NCBI GenBank assembly: GCA_046292345.1 | Contig: JBKBRC010000005.1 | Coordinates: 1 to 64,000, forward strand | Length of the DNA stretch: 64,000 bases | Origin: JBKBRC01 sp046292345 | Lineage (GTDB): Bacteria; Bacteroidota; Rhodothermia; Rhodothermales; Rubricoccaceae | Reading direction: 5' to 3' | Shown: positions 1 through 8,706 of the stretch, piece by piece | Numbering within the stretch: the stretch's first letter is position 1 | How the letters are laid out: each line of letters begins with the position of its first letter | The notes under the pieces: generated by a model | The model's input: the letters and a program-made list of their open reading frames with translations, nothing else | Told to the model about the DNA's origin: nothing | The model's database searches: none | Translations under genes and position numbers: made by a program

Positions 1-1268
1 TTGGCCGAGACGCGGTAGCGCAGGCGGAGCACGGGCACCGGGGCGCGGTCGTAGCCCTCTGCGAAGCCGGTGTCTTCGGCGCGCACCTCGGCGACGCGGT
101 GGACGTGCGCGCGCGCGCGCGCCTCGGTCAGCGGTAGCAGCGCCGTGCGCTCCTCGTAGTCGGCCTCGACGAGCGCGAGCACGCGGCGGCGCAGCTCGTC
201 GAGGCCGATGCCGCGCAGCGCCGAGACGAACGTGGCGCCGTCGTACTCGGCCTGCAACGCCTCGAGCACGCCGCGCTCCTCGAGCACGTCGACCTTGTTG
301 AACACCATCACGGTCGGCTTGTCGCGCGCGCCGAGTTCCTCGAGCGTCTGCCGCACGACGCGTACGTGGTCTTCGAAGTGCGGATGGCTCGCATCGACGA
401 CGTGCAGCAGCACGTCCGCCTCGCGCACCTCGTCGAGCGTGGACTTGAAGCTCTCGACGAGCGCGTGCGGCAGCTTGCGGATGAAGCCGACCGTGTCCGA
501 GAGCAGCACCGGCTTGTTGGGCGCGAAGTGGACCAGGCGCGTCGTGGCGTCGAGCGTGGCAAAGAGGCGGTTCTCGGCGAGCACGCCGGCATCGGCGAGG
601 GCGTTCATGAGCGTGCTCTTGCCCGCGTTGGTGTAGCCCACGAGCGCAACGCGCGTACGCTCGGCGCGGCCCTTGCGCTGCGTCGTGCGCTGCCGGTCGA
701 TGCGCTCGAGCTGCTTGCGCAGTACGGCGATGCGGGCGCCGATGAGGCGGCGGTCGGTCTCGATCTGCGTCTCGCCCGGGCCGCGCATACCGATGCCGCC
801 CTTCTGCCGCTCGAGGTGCGTCCAGGCGCGCGTGAGGCGGCTGCGGAGGTACTCGAGCTGCGCCAGCTCGACTTGCGCCTTGGCCTGGCTCGAGCGCGCG
901 CGGCGCGCGAAGATGTCCAGGATGAGCCCGGAGCGGTCGAGGATCTTGACGGCGTGCTCTTTGGCGCCGAGCGCCTTCTCGAGGTTGCGCGCCTGCACGG
1001 GCGTCAGGTCGTCGTCGAACACGACGAGGTCGGCGCGGTGTGCCTCGACGAGCGCCTTGAGCTCGTCCACCTTGCCTTTGCCGATGTAGGTCGCCGTCTG
1101 GAGCTTCGGGAGCGCCTGCGTCAGGCGCTCGACCGTGTCCGCGCCGGCCGTATCAGCAAGAAGGGCAAGTTCGTCGAGGCCGTCGGCGAGCGCGGCGGGC
1201 GTCGTATCCGGGGTCTGCACGCCGACGAGAACGGCAGTCTCGCGGCGGAGCGGGGCGGGCGTAGTCAA
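1..1268 (-). CDS. hflX: GTPase HflX, 3' end cut by window edge
   Basis: Ribosome-associated GTPase of the HflX family, which splits or rescues stalled 70S ribosomes. The reverse strand reads an N-terminal HflX domain (motif YIGKGKVDEL), a linker with GGIGMRGPGETQIETDRR, then the G domain: P-loop GYTNAGKSTL, switch region ATLDATTR, DTVGFIRKLP and NKVD. The C-terminus lies beyond base 1. No ATG is available upstream of the HflX domain; an in-frame TAA precedes a TTG at 1268, which I take as the start, and a GTG slightly downstream is an alternative. Family assignment is secure, the start is not. It sits downstream of, and in the same direction as, the BatA-type gene, with about 105 bp between them. 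Confidence 0.93.
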   Translation of the reverse strand, partial: MTTPAPLRRETAVLVGVQTPDTTPAALADGLDELALLADTAGADTVERLTQALPKLQTATYIGKGKVDELKALVEAHRADLVVFDDDLTPVQARNLEKALGAKEHAVKILDRSGLILDIFARRARSSQAKAQVELAQLEYLRSRLTRAWTHLERQKGGIGMRGPGETQIETDRRLIGARIAVLRKQLERIDRQRTTQRKGRAERTRVALVGYTNAGKSTLMNALADAGVLAENRLFATLDATTRLVHFAPNKPVLLSDTVGFIRKLPHALVESFKSTLDEVREADVLLHVVDASHPHFEDHVRVVRQTLEELGARDKPTVMVFNKVDVLEERGVLEALQAEYDGATFVSALRGIGLDELRRRVLALVEADYEERTALLPLTEARARAHVHRVAEVRAEDTGFAEGYDRAPVPVLRLRYRVSA

Positions 1269-1373
1269 CAGGCGGGGGTGGTCGCTTGGGAGGGAGAGAG
1301 TTTAAAACGGCCGGGCGCGCCGGCTGTTGCCCGCATGCTACGCGTGCGCGCGTGAAGAAGAAGACGGGCGCGT

Positions 1374-3527
1374 CTACGCGAAGCCCGCCTGCCGCACGCT
1401 CGCGGCCGCCGCTCCGGACGCCGCCGCTCCGGGAGCGGGCACTTCCGGGCGCCAGCGCATGGCGACGAGCGTCTCGGCAACCAGGCACGCGAGCGCGAGG
1501 AGCAGAAATACCGACCACAGCGGCCACCGCCGCGACGCCGTTTCACCGGCGGCGCCCTCGGGCGCGTCCGCGACGACACGCACGGGGCGCCCGGTGAGCG
1601 CCTCGAGGCGGCGCGCGGCCTCGGCCGGCGACAGCGCGGCCGGGTCCGACTCGCGCGCGTGCTCGTTGAAGGCGACCAGACGGAGCGTCCGCTCGCCCTG
1701 CACGACGCGGTAGATCCCAGGCGCCGCAACGGCGTCGTCGAGCTCGAGAATCACGCCGCCCTCCACGACGCGCTGCGCGGGTGCGAAGCTCTCGCCGCCC
1801 GGCGCGACCAGCCGCACCGGCACGCCCGCCTCGACGCCCTCCACACGGATCGTCGCCGCGCGACGCACCGTCAGCGGGGGCTCGGCCGGCCCGCCCGTGC
1901 CCGCGGCCAGGTAGCCCACAGCGCGGTAGAGCAGCGGCACGAACAGCCCGCGCGTGGGCAGGTCGGACCAGCGCTCGTCCGGCGCGACGGCCACCCAGAG
2001 CAGCCGCCCCGGCCCACGGCGCACCTCGTGCAGAAACGGCGCGCCGGCCTGCATCCGGATGAGCGTGCTCTCGTCGCCGCCCCCGGGCGCGTAGCGGTGC
2101 GCAAAGCGCACGTCCACGTTCTCGAGACGCGGGCGCGTCTCGGCCGGGTCGAAGAGCCCCGCGAAGAGCGGGTGCTCGAGGTCGGCCTCGGCCAGGCCCG
2201 ACACGACCGGTCCGTCGCGCTGCCCGACCGTGCCGGCCAGCCGCCCGCCGCCCACGGCGCCGAACAGGCGCGCGTAGCCGTCCCCATCGGGGGCCTCGTG
2301 CGGGAAGAGCACCACGCCGCCGCCACGCGCGACGAACGCCCCCAGCGCCGCCGCCGCGCCGGCTGAGATCGTGCGCGGCCCGACGAGCAGGACGGCGTCG
2401 AGCGCGCCTAGATCGGCCGTGCCGAGCGCGGCCTCGGGGACCTCGCTGACGGCCATCGCGCCGGTCTCGGCGGCGAGCGAGAGCGCGAGCGTGACGCGGT
2501 CGGCGCGCTGCCCATCGCCGCGCACGACGAGCACGCGCGGCGCCGGCGGCACGCGCAGCGCGAAGTAGCGCACGTCGTCCCACGGCGCCGCGTCGGGCTC
2601 GAGGCGAACCTCCCCGGCCACCCAGCCGCGGGCCGGCGGCGTAATCTGGAAGCGGACCGTCGCGGGGCGGCCCGGAGCGACATCGGCGGCCGTCTCGGCG
2701 GCCGTCTGGCCGTTCACGACGGCGCGCACGGCCACGCTGCCGGCGGCGGCGCCGTAGCGCTCGACCGTCGCGGCCAGCAGCACAGGCCGCCCCGGCTCGA
2801 TCAAGCGGCTCTCGATGCGCACGTCGGTCACGGCCGTGTTGCTCTGCGGCCGGCGACCAACAGGTACGAGCGTGAGCTGCACGTCCGGCGGCAGCGGCAC
2901 ACGCCCTGAGTCGGCAAACGTAGACGCCTGGAGGTCGCTCACGAGCACGACGTCGCGCCGCACGAACGTGCCCGCCTCGAGCGCGGCGGCGGCGCGCGCG
3001 GCGGCCGTGGCGAGCGCCTGCGCGCCGGCCGCGGGCGAGATCGTCTCGAGCACGTCGAGCGCCGGCCCCGGCGTGGCATGCAGCAGCGGCCGGTAGCCTG
3101 GCGGCGGCGCCGTCGGCAGGACGAGCCGCTCGTCTCCGGGGCCGCCCGCCTCGAGCGCCGCGGCGGCCAGGCGCCGGGCCTGGTCGAAGAGCGCCCCATC
3201 GGCGTCGCGCAGCGTCATCGAGAGGCTGTTGTCGAGCACGACGGCGCGCGAGGCCGCTTCGGCGTCGGCGAAGGCCGCGCCCCAGGCGCTCGTGTAGGTG
3301 GGCCGCGCGAACGCGAGCACGAGGAAGACGAGCGCCGCCGTGCGCAGCGCCAGCAGCAGCCACTGCCGCACACGCAGGCGCCGCATGGCCTGCTTCTCGA
3401 GCGCGCGCACGAACGCGAGCGACGAGAAGTCTACCCGGCGCGGACGGCGGAAGTTGAACAGGTGGACGAGGATCGGGATGGCCGCCGCGGCCAGCCCGAG
3501 CAGGACGAGCGGGTTGAGAAACGTCAT
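1374..3527 (-). CDS. BatA-type membrane protein with class I amidotransferase-like region
   Basis: 717 aa. The N-terminus (about residues 1-80) is a typical BatA N-terminal domain: a first membrane helix, the motif FNFRRPRRVDFSSL, then a second helix ending in FARPTY. A vWA-like segment with VVLDNSLSM follows at about residues 95-240. The middle holds extracytoplasmic beta-rich sequence and a GATase1-like fold (RVLVVRGDGQ...LFPHEAPDG). A last membrane helix (WPLWSVFLLLALACLVAE) lies near residue 680. Such proteins are common in Bacteroidota-like genomes, often beside MoxR/DUF58 clusters; here the gene is solitary. The molecular role is unknown. ATG start at 3527, which gives an intact BatA domain. 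Confidence 0.85.
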   Translation of the reverse strand: MTFLNPLVLLGLAAAAIPILVHLFNFRRPRRVDFSSLAFVRALEKQAMRRLRVRQWLLLALRTAALVFLVLAFARPTYTSAWGAAFADAEAASRAVVLDNSLSMTLRDADGALFDQARRLAAAALEAGGPGDERLVLPTAPPPGYRPLLHATPGPALDVLETISPAAGAQALATAAARAAAALEAGTFVRRDVVLVSDLQASTFADSGRVPLPPDVQLTLVPVGRRPQSNTAVTDVRIESRLIEPGRPVLLAATVERYGAAAGSVAVRAVVNGQTAAETAADVAPGRPATVRFQITPPARGWVAGEVRLEPDAAPWDDVRYFALRVPPAPRVLVVRGDGQRADRVTLALSLAAETGAMAVSEVPEAALGTADLGALDAVLLVGPRTISAGAAAALGAFVARGGGVVLFPHEAPDGDGYARLFGAVGGGRLAGTVGQRDGPVVSGLAEADLEHPLFAGLFDPAETRPRLENVDVRFAHRYAPGGGDESTLIRMQAGAPFLHEVRRGPGRLLWVAVAPDERWSDLPTRGLFVPLLYRAVGYLAAGTGGPAEPPLTVRRAATIRVEGVEAGVPVRLVAPGGESFAPAQRVVEGGVILELDDAVAAPGIYRVVQGERTLRLVAFNEHARESDPAALSPAEAARRLEALTGRPVRVVADAPEGAAGETASRRWPLWSVFLLLALACLVAETLVAMRWRPEVPAPGAAASGAAAASVRQAGFA

Positions 3528-3813
3528 GCCAGGCCGTACGTCGCCCCGGGAGCTGCGTGTCGCGCCATGCTACGACGTCATGCCACGGCACGCGCGTCGG
3601 ACGTACCGAGGGCGCGCCGCGCGAGGCGAATGCCTCGCAACGTGGCAAGACGTGCAGATCGCGTGAGCGCGCGGTGAAACCGAACGTCCCCGACCCGCCC
3701 CGGCCGATTTCACGGATCGGTGCCGCCGGGTCCGTTTTCCATGGCTCGCGCATCGGCTGCTCCGACGTTCCTCGCCGGCTGCGCACAAGCCCGTTTCACT
3801 TCTTCCCACTCTC
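3528..3813. other. Intergenic region between divergent genes
   Basis: 286 bp between the divergent BatA-type and fasciclin genes. It should carry both promoters, but I could not assign convincing -35/-10 boxes. It holds a perfect 7-bp stem with a GAAT loop at 3621-3638 (GCGAGGC/GCCTCGC) with no T-tract, so it is not an obvious terminator. Confidence 0.5.
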
Positions 3814-4317
3814 ATGCGTACGCTTCTCTTTCTGGCGCTCGCCGCGCTCTTTGCCCTTCCGGCCTCGGCCCAGAACGGCACCGTCGTAGACGTGGCAGTG
3901 GCCTCGCCCGACCACACGACGCTCGTCGCGGCCGTGCAGGCAGCCGGCCTCGTGGAGGCGCTCAGCGCCGAAGGTCCGTTCACCGTCTTCGCGCCTGCCA
4001 ACGCGGCCTTCTCCGCCCTCCCCGAGGGGACTGTGGAAGCGCTCCTGCAACCAGCCAACCAGGCGACGCTGCGGAGCGTGCTCGCCTACCACGTCGTGCC
4101 GGGCATGGTGGACGCGGCCACACTCACGCGCCTGATTGAGGACGGCGGTGGCGAGGCCGTCGTGGCCACGCTCCAGGGTGGCACGCTGCGCGCGACCGTC
4201 GAGGACGGCCGCGTCGTGCTGACCGACGCGCAGGGGAACCGCGCTACCGTCACCGCAGCCGATCTGACGGCTTCGAACGGCGTCATCCACGTCGTCGACA
4301 CCGTCCTCATGCCCTGA
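3814..4317 (+). CDS. Secreted fasciclin (FAS1) domain protein
   Basis: 167 aa. An N-terminal signal peptide (MRTLLFLALAALFALPASAQ, cleavage after ASA or AQ) is followed by one complete FAS1 domain. It has the H1 box (FTVFAPANAAFSALP), the YH motif (LAYHVVPG) and the closing H2 box (SNGVIHVVDTVLMP). FAS1 domains mediate adhesion or protein-protein contacts outside the cell. The domain fills the whole mature protein, as in the usual single-domain bacterial form. The last two codons and the TGA stop belong to a 13-bp tandem repeat. Monocistronic: a terminator follows before uvrA. Confidence 0.93.
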   Translation: MRTLLFLALAALFALPASAQNGTVVDVAVASPDHTTLVAAVQAAGLVEALSAEGPFTVFAPANAAFSALPEGTVEALLQPANQATLRSVLAYHVVPGMVDAATLTRLIEDGGGEAVVATLQGGTLRATVEDGRVVLTDAQGNRATVTAADLTASNGVIHVVDTVLMP

Positions 4318-4368
4318 GGCGACGCCCTGAGGCGATGCCCTGAGGCGACGCCCTGAGGCGACGCCCTG
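4311..4368 (+). repeat. 13-bp tandem repeat over the fasciclin stop codon
   Basis: Unit GCCCTGAGGCGAC (one copy ends in T), 4.5 copies: 4311-4323, 4324-4336, 4337-4349, 4350-4362 and a partial. The first copy contains the last codon CCC and the TGA stop of the fasciclin gene, so each later copy is a displaced duplicate of the gene end. The unit is not a multiple of three, so the copies are not in frame with each other. Confidence 0.95.
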
Positions 4369-4404
4369 GACGGGATCGCCGCCTGCCGGACACGCTCCGC
4401 TTGC

Positions 4405-4444
4405 GCGGGGGCGGCCTCTGCGGAAGCCGCCCCCGCGTTTTTTT
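4405..4444 (+). terminator. Intrinsic terminator after the fasciclin gene
   Basis: An 11-bp perfect GC stem (GCGGGGGCGGC at 4405-4415, GCCGCCCCCGC at 4426-4436) with a 10-nt loop is followed by GTTTTTTT. This is the best Rho-independent terminator in the window. It separates the fasciclin transcript from uvrA. Confidence 0.92.
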
Positions 4445-4549
4445 GGGGCTTCGCCGAAGAACGCGCGCGGGCAGGTCCCTGGCAGCCTGTTGCACGCATC
4501 TTCCCCGGTCTCGCCGCGTTCTGCCCCGATCCTGCCCGCGCGCATCCGA

Positions 4550-7480
4550 ATGGCCCGTAGCACCGCCCCCTCCCCCCTGCCCGCGCAGCGGTTCACCGGG
4601 CGCGACCTCGTCGTGCAGGGTGCCCGGCAACACAATCTCAAGAACGTCTCGCTCACGATCCCGAAGCGCAAGCTCGTCGTCGTGACGGGCCCTTCGGGCA
4701 GCGGCAAGTCCTCGCTCGTGTTCGACACGATCTACGCCGAGGGGCAACGCCGCTACGTGGAGTCGCTCAGCGCCTACGCGCGGCAGTTCCTGGCGCGGAT
4801 GGACAAGCCGGACGTGGACCTGATCACGGGCCTCGCGCCAGCGATCGCGATCGAGCAGCAGACGGCTACGCGCAACCCTCGCTCGACCGTCGCTACGCAG
4901 ACCGAGGTCTACGACTACCTGCGGCTGCTCTTCGCCCGGGTGGGCACGACGATCTCACCCGTCTCGGGCGAGCCCGTCACGCGCGACAGCCCGCGCTCGG
5001 TCGCCGAGGCGGTGCAGGCCGTTCTGCCTGCCGGCACGCGCTTCTACCTCGCGTTCCCGCTCCCGAAGCACAAAGGCCGCAAAAAGCCGGAGGAACTGGC
5101 AGCCTTGCAGGCGCGCGGGTTCTTCCGGCTCGTCGCACTGCCTACGGCGGCACAGGCCGCCAAGGGGGCCGCGCCCGAGCTGGTAGACCTGAACGAGACG
5201 CCCCCGGAGGCCGTCAGGCCCCCTGCAGACCGCCTGCTCGTGCTCGTGGACCGGCTCGCTGCCCGACCGGGCGACGAAGCCGCCACGTCGCGCATTGCGG
5301 ACTCGGCGGAGCAGGCGTTCCGCGAAGGCGAGGAGCGCGTCGTCGTGGTCACCGTCCCACGCGAGGGCGAGGGCCCGTTCCAGCGCCTGGACTTCTCGGC
5401 GCACTTCGAGCGCGACGGCCTGCGTTTCGAGGAGCCTACGCCCCAGTTGTTCTCGTTCAACTCGCCCCTCGGCGCGTGCCCGGCGTGCCAGGGCTTCGGG
5501 CGTGTGCCGGGCGTCGACCCGGACCTTGTCATCCCGAACCCGGACCTCTCGCTGCGCCAGGGCGCCGTGGCGCCGTTCCGGACCGAGCAGTGGAGCGCCT
5601 ACCAGCGCGACCTCGTGCGCGCCGCTGCCCGCGCCGGCATCGACCTGGACACGCCCTACCGCCTGCTCTCCGACGACGCGCGACGCGTCGTGTGGGAGGG
5701 CGACGGCGCCTACGACGGCATCCAAGGCTTCTTCCGCTACCTCGAGAGCAAGGCCTACAAGATGCACTACCGCATCTACGCGGCCCGCTTCCGCGGCTAC
5801 ACGACCTGCCCGGCGTGCGACGGCTACCGCCTGCGCCCCGAAGCGCTGCACGTCAAGATCTGCGGCCCGCGTCTCGGGCCGGGCGCCGAGGGCACCGAGT
5901 GGCTCCACATCGGCGAGATCGCCGAGCTCACGACGGCCGACGCGCGCGACTTCTTCGACCGGCTCGAACTCTCGGCGCACCAGCTCGCCGTGGCCGGGCG
6001 CGTGCTCGAGGAGCTGCGCCGCCGGCTCGGCTACCTCGTCGAGGTCGGACTGGACTACCTCACACTCGACCGCCTCGCGCAGACGCTCTCAGGCGGCGAG
6101 ACGCAGCGCATCAACCTGGCCACGAGCCTCGGCTCGAGCCTTGTCGGCAGCCTGTACGTGCTCGACGAGCCCACGATCGGGCTGCACCCGCGCGACAACG
6201 ACCGGCTGATCACCATCCTCGAGGGCCTGCGCGACCTCGGCAACACCGTCCTCGTCGTCGAGCACGATGAGCAGATGATGCGCCGCGCCGACCAGATCAT
6301 CGACGTCGGGCCGGGTGCGGGGCGGCACGGCGGCGAAATCGTCTTCCAGGGCACGTACGAGCAAGCGCTCGCCGACGCCCGCTCGCTCACGGGCGCTTAC
6401 CTCTCGGGCCGCAAGACGATCCCCGTGCCCGTATACCGCCGCCCGGTCGACCCCGAGCGCGTGCTGACGGTCCGCTGCGCGCGCGCGCACAACCTCAAGC
6501 GCCTCGACGCGCGCTTCCCGCTCGGCATGCTGACCGTCGTGACGGGCGTGTCGGGCTCGGGCAAGTCCACGCTTGTCCATCACACGCTCTACGCCGCCCT
6601 GCGGCGGCTCAAGGGGGCCGAGTTCGAAGGCGCCGTCGGTGCGCACGACGCCATCGAAGGGCATCACCTGATCGAGCACGTCGAGATGGTGGACCAGACG
6701 CCCATCGGCAAGAGCCCGCGCTCGAACCCGGTCACGTACGTCAAGGCGTTCGACGCCATTCGCGAGCTGCTCGCGAGCACGCACCAGGCCCAGGTGCGCG
6801 GCTACCGCGCCGGCACGTTCTCGTTCAACGTGCCCGGCGGACGCTGCGAGGCGTGCCAGGGCGAGGGCGTCGTGCAGGTGGAGATGCAGTTTCTGGCCGA
6901 TCTCTACCTCGAGTGCGAGGCGTGCGGCGGCAAGCGCTTCAAGCAAGACGTGCTCGAGATCCGCTGGAAGGGCAAGAACGTGGACGACATGCTCGCCATG
7001 ACCGTCAACGAGGCCGCCGAGTTTTTTGCCTCCGAGCCGCGCGTGGCCGCCCGCCTCGAGGTGCTGCAGCGCGTCGGGCTGGGCTATCTCACGCTCGGGC
7101 AGCCGGCCAACACGCTCTCCGGCGGCGAGGCGCAGCGCGTCAAGCTTGCTGCGCACCTGGCTCGCACTGCGCAGGGCCACACGCTCTACCTCTTCGACGA
7201 GCCCACAACGGGGCTGCACATGGACGACATCCGCGTGCTGCTCGACGCGTTCCAGGCGCTCGTCGAGGCCGGGCACTCGGTCGTGCTCATCGAGCACAAC
7301 CTGGACGTGATCAAGACCGCCGACTACGTGCTCGATATCGGCCCCGAGGGCGGGCGCCGCGGCGGCTTCCTCGTGGCCGAGGGCACGCCCGAGGAAATCG
7401 CTGCGCATCCGACCAGCCACACCGGGCGCTTCCTGCGGCCGCTGCTTGGCGTAGCGGAGCCGGCCGGGGCGCGCGTGTAG
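4550..7480 (+). CDS. uvrA: Excinuclease ABC subunit A
   Basis: UvrA, the damage-recognition ATPase of nucleotide excision repair, which works with UvrB. 976 aa from this ATG. It has two ABC modules: first Walker A GPSGSGKSS near residue 47 with signature LSGGETQR and LDEPTIGLH, and second Walker A GVSGSGKST near residue 665 with LSGGEAQR and FDEPTTGLH. Cys pairs for zinc modules are visible: CPACQGFG and CPACDGYR in the first half, CEACQGEG and CEACGGKR in the second. The open frame extends upstream to a TTG at 4490, but the ATG at 4550 is closer to the family start (QGARQHNLKNV). Its length is usual for the family. Confidence 0.97.
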   Translation: MARSTAPSPLPAQRFTGRDLVVQGARQHNLKNVSLTIPKRKLVVVTGPSGSGKSSLVFDTIYAEGQRRYVESLSAYARQFLARMDKPDVDLITGLAPAIAIEQQTATRNPRSTVATQTEVYDYLRLLFARVGTTISPVSGEPVTRDSPRSVAEAVQAVLPAGTRFYLAFPLPKHKGRKKPEELAALQARGFFRLVALPTAAQAAKGAAPELVDLNETPPEAVRPPADRLLVLVDRLAARPGDEAATSRIADSAEQAFREGEERVVVVTVPREGEGPFQRLDFSAHFERDGLRFEEPTPQLFSFNSPLGACPACQGFGRVPGVDPDLVIPNPDLSLRQGAVAPFRTEQWSAYQRDLVRAAARAGIDLDTPYRLLSDDARRVVWEGDGAYDGIQGFFRYLESKAYKMHYRIYAARFRGYTTCPACDGYRLRPEALHVKICGPRLGPGAEGTEWLHIGEIAELTTADARDFFDRLELSAHQLAVAGRVLEELRRRLGYLVEVGLDYLTLDRLAQTLSGGETQRINLATSLGSSLVGSLYVLDEPTIGLHPRDNDRLITILEGLRDLGNTVLVVEHDEQMMRRADQIIDVGPGAGRHGGEIVFQGTYEQALADARSLTGAYLSGRKTIPVPVYRRPVDPERVLTVRCARAHNLKRLDARFPLGMLTVVTGVSGSGKSTLVHHTLYAALRRLKGAEFEGAVGAHDAIEGHHLIEHVEMVDQTPIGKSPRSNPVTYVKAFDAIRELLASTHQAQVRGYRAGTFSFNVPGGRCEACQGEGVVQVEMQFLADLYLECEACGGKRFKQDVLEIRWKGKNVDDMLAMTVNEAAEFFASEPRVAARLEVLQRVGLGYLTLGQPANTLSGGEAQRVKLAAHLARTAQGHTLYLFDEPTTGLHMDDIRVLLDAFQALVEAGHSVVLIEHNLDVIKTADYVLDIGPEGGRRGGFLVAEGTPEEIAAHPTSHTGRFLRPLLGVAEPAGARV

Positions 7481-7509
7481 CTTCCGCCCTTCCCTCGCCG
7501 CTCCGCCCG

Positions 7510-8679
7510 ATGCCCGACGCCGCCCCGCCCGCCGATGCGCCGCTGCGCGTCGCGCTCTTCACGGGCAACTACCACCACGTTGAGGACGGCGTGACGCGCA
7601 CGCTCGGCCGCGTCGTGGGGCACCTGATCGAGGGCGGACACGCCGTGCTCGTCTTCGGACCTACCGTTCCCGCTCCCCCTGTATCACAGCCCGGAACGCT
7701 CGTACCCGTACCGTCCGTTTCGGCCCCGGGGCGACCGGAGTACCGCGTCAGCACGGCATTCTCGCGCGCGGCGCAGCACCGCGCCGAGGCGTTTGCCCCC
7801 GAGATCGTGCACATCGCCACGCCCGACGTGCTCGGGCACGCGGCGCTACGCTGGGCACGCCGGCGGGGCCTCCCGGTCGTGGCGACGTACCACACGCATT
7901 TCGCCTCGTATCTGGACTACTACCGCCTCGGCTTCGCCGAAGGCGCGCTGTGGCGCGTCCTGGCCCGGTTCTACAACCGCTGCGACGAGGTCTACGTACC
8001 GACGCCTTCCATGGCCGAGGTGCTGCGCGCGCGCGGCATCCGCAGCACGATGCGCCTGTGGCCCCGCGGGGTAGAGACCGAACGGTTTTCGCCAGCTCGC
8101 CGCTCCGAGGCCTGGCGCGCCGCGCAAGGGTTCGGACCGGCGGATGTTGTCGTCTCGTTCATCAGCCGGCTCGTCAAAGAAAAGGGCCTCGACGTGTACG
8201 CCGCTGTGCTGGACCGCCTCGGCGCCGACGGGCTGCCCGTGCGCGCGCTCGTCGTCGGGGAGGGTCCCGAGCGCGACGCGCTCGCCGCGCGCCTGCCCGG
8301 GGCGCGCATGACCGGACACCTGACCGGCGACTCGCTCGCAACCGCCTACGCCTCCTCCGACGTGTTCTTGTTTCCCTCAGAGACGGAGACGTTCGGGAAC
8401 GTGACGCTCGAGGCCATGGCCTCGGGCGTGCCGCCCGTCGTGGCACGCGCCACGGGCAGCCGCAGCCTCGTCACCGACGGCGAGACGGGCCTGGTCTGCA
8501 CGCCCCGCGATGCCCGCGCGTTCGCCGCCGCCACGGCGCGGCTCGCGTCGGACGCGGCGCTCCGGCAGCGCATGGGCGCGGCCGCACGCGCCACCGCCCG
8601 GCACTACGACTGGCACGACGTGCTCGAGCGCCTCGTCGGCTATTACCGCGCCGTGCGCGCACGCCACGGCCGGGATTAA
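7510..8679 (+). CDS. Glycosyltransferase family 4 (GT-B fold)
   Basis: 389 aa. N-terminal acceptor domain with the glycine-rich start VALFTGNYHHVEDGVTRT and an ATYHTHFASYLDYY segment typical of the bacterial mannosyl/sulfoquinovosyl-type GT4 group (SQD2/MgtA-like). The C-terminal nucleotide-sugar domain has VVSFISRLVKEKGLD and the E-x7-E element SETETFGNVTLEAMASG. It probably glycosylates a membrane lipid or cell-surface glycan; donor and acceptor cannot be told. ATG 29 bp after the uvrA stop. A second GT4 gene follows 27 bp downstream, so the two probably form an operon. Confidence 0.88.
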   Translation: MPDAAPPADAPLRVALFTGNYHHVEDGVTRTLGRVVGHLIEGGHAVLVFGPTVPAPPVSQPGTLVPVPSVSAPGRPEYRVSTAFSRAAQHRAEAFAPEIVHIATPDVLGHAALRWARRRGLPVVATYHTHFASYLDYYRLGFAEGALWRVLARFYNRCDEVYVPTPSMAEVLRARGIRSTMRLWPRGVETERFSPARRSEAWRAAQGFGPADVVVSFISRLVKEKGLDVYAAVLDRLGADGLPVRALVVGEGPERDALAARLPGARMTGHLTGDSLATAYASSDVFLFPSETETFGNVTLEAMASGVPPVVARATGSRSLVTDGETGLVCTPRDARAFAAATARLASDAALRQRMGAAARATARHYDWHDVLERLVGYYRAVRARHGRD

Positions 8680-8706
8680 CCTTCCGCCTCCTTTCCCTCC
8701 GCGCCG

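Noticed and set aside
366..1355. Long plus-strand open frame opposite hflX
   Set aside because: GC-driven antisense frame; the opposite strand encodes HflX with all G motifs.
3621..3638. GCGAGGC-GAAT-GCCTCGC hairpin as a terminator or riboswitch
   Set aside because: Short stem without T-tract, located between divergent genes where no terminator is expected, and no further conserved RNA structure.
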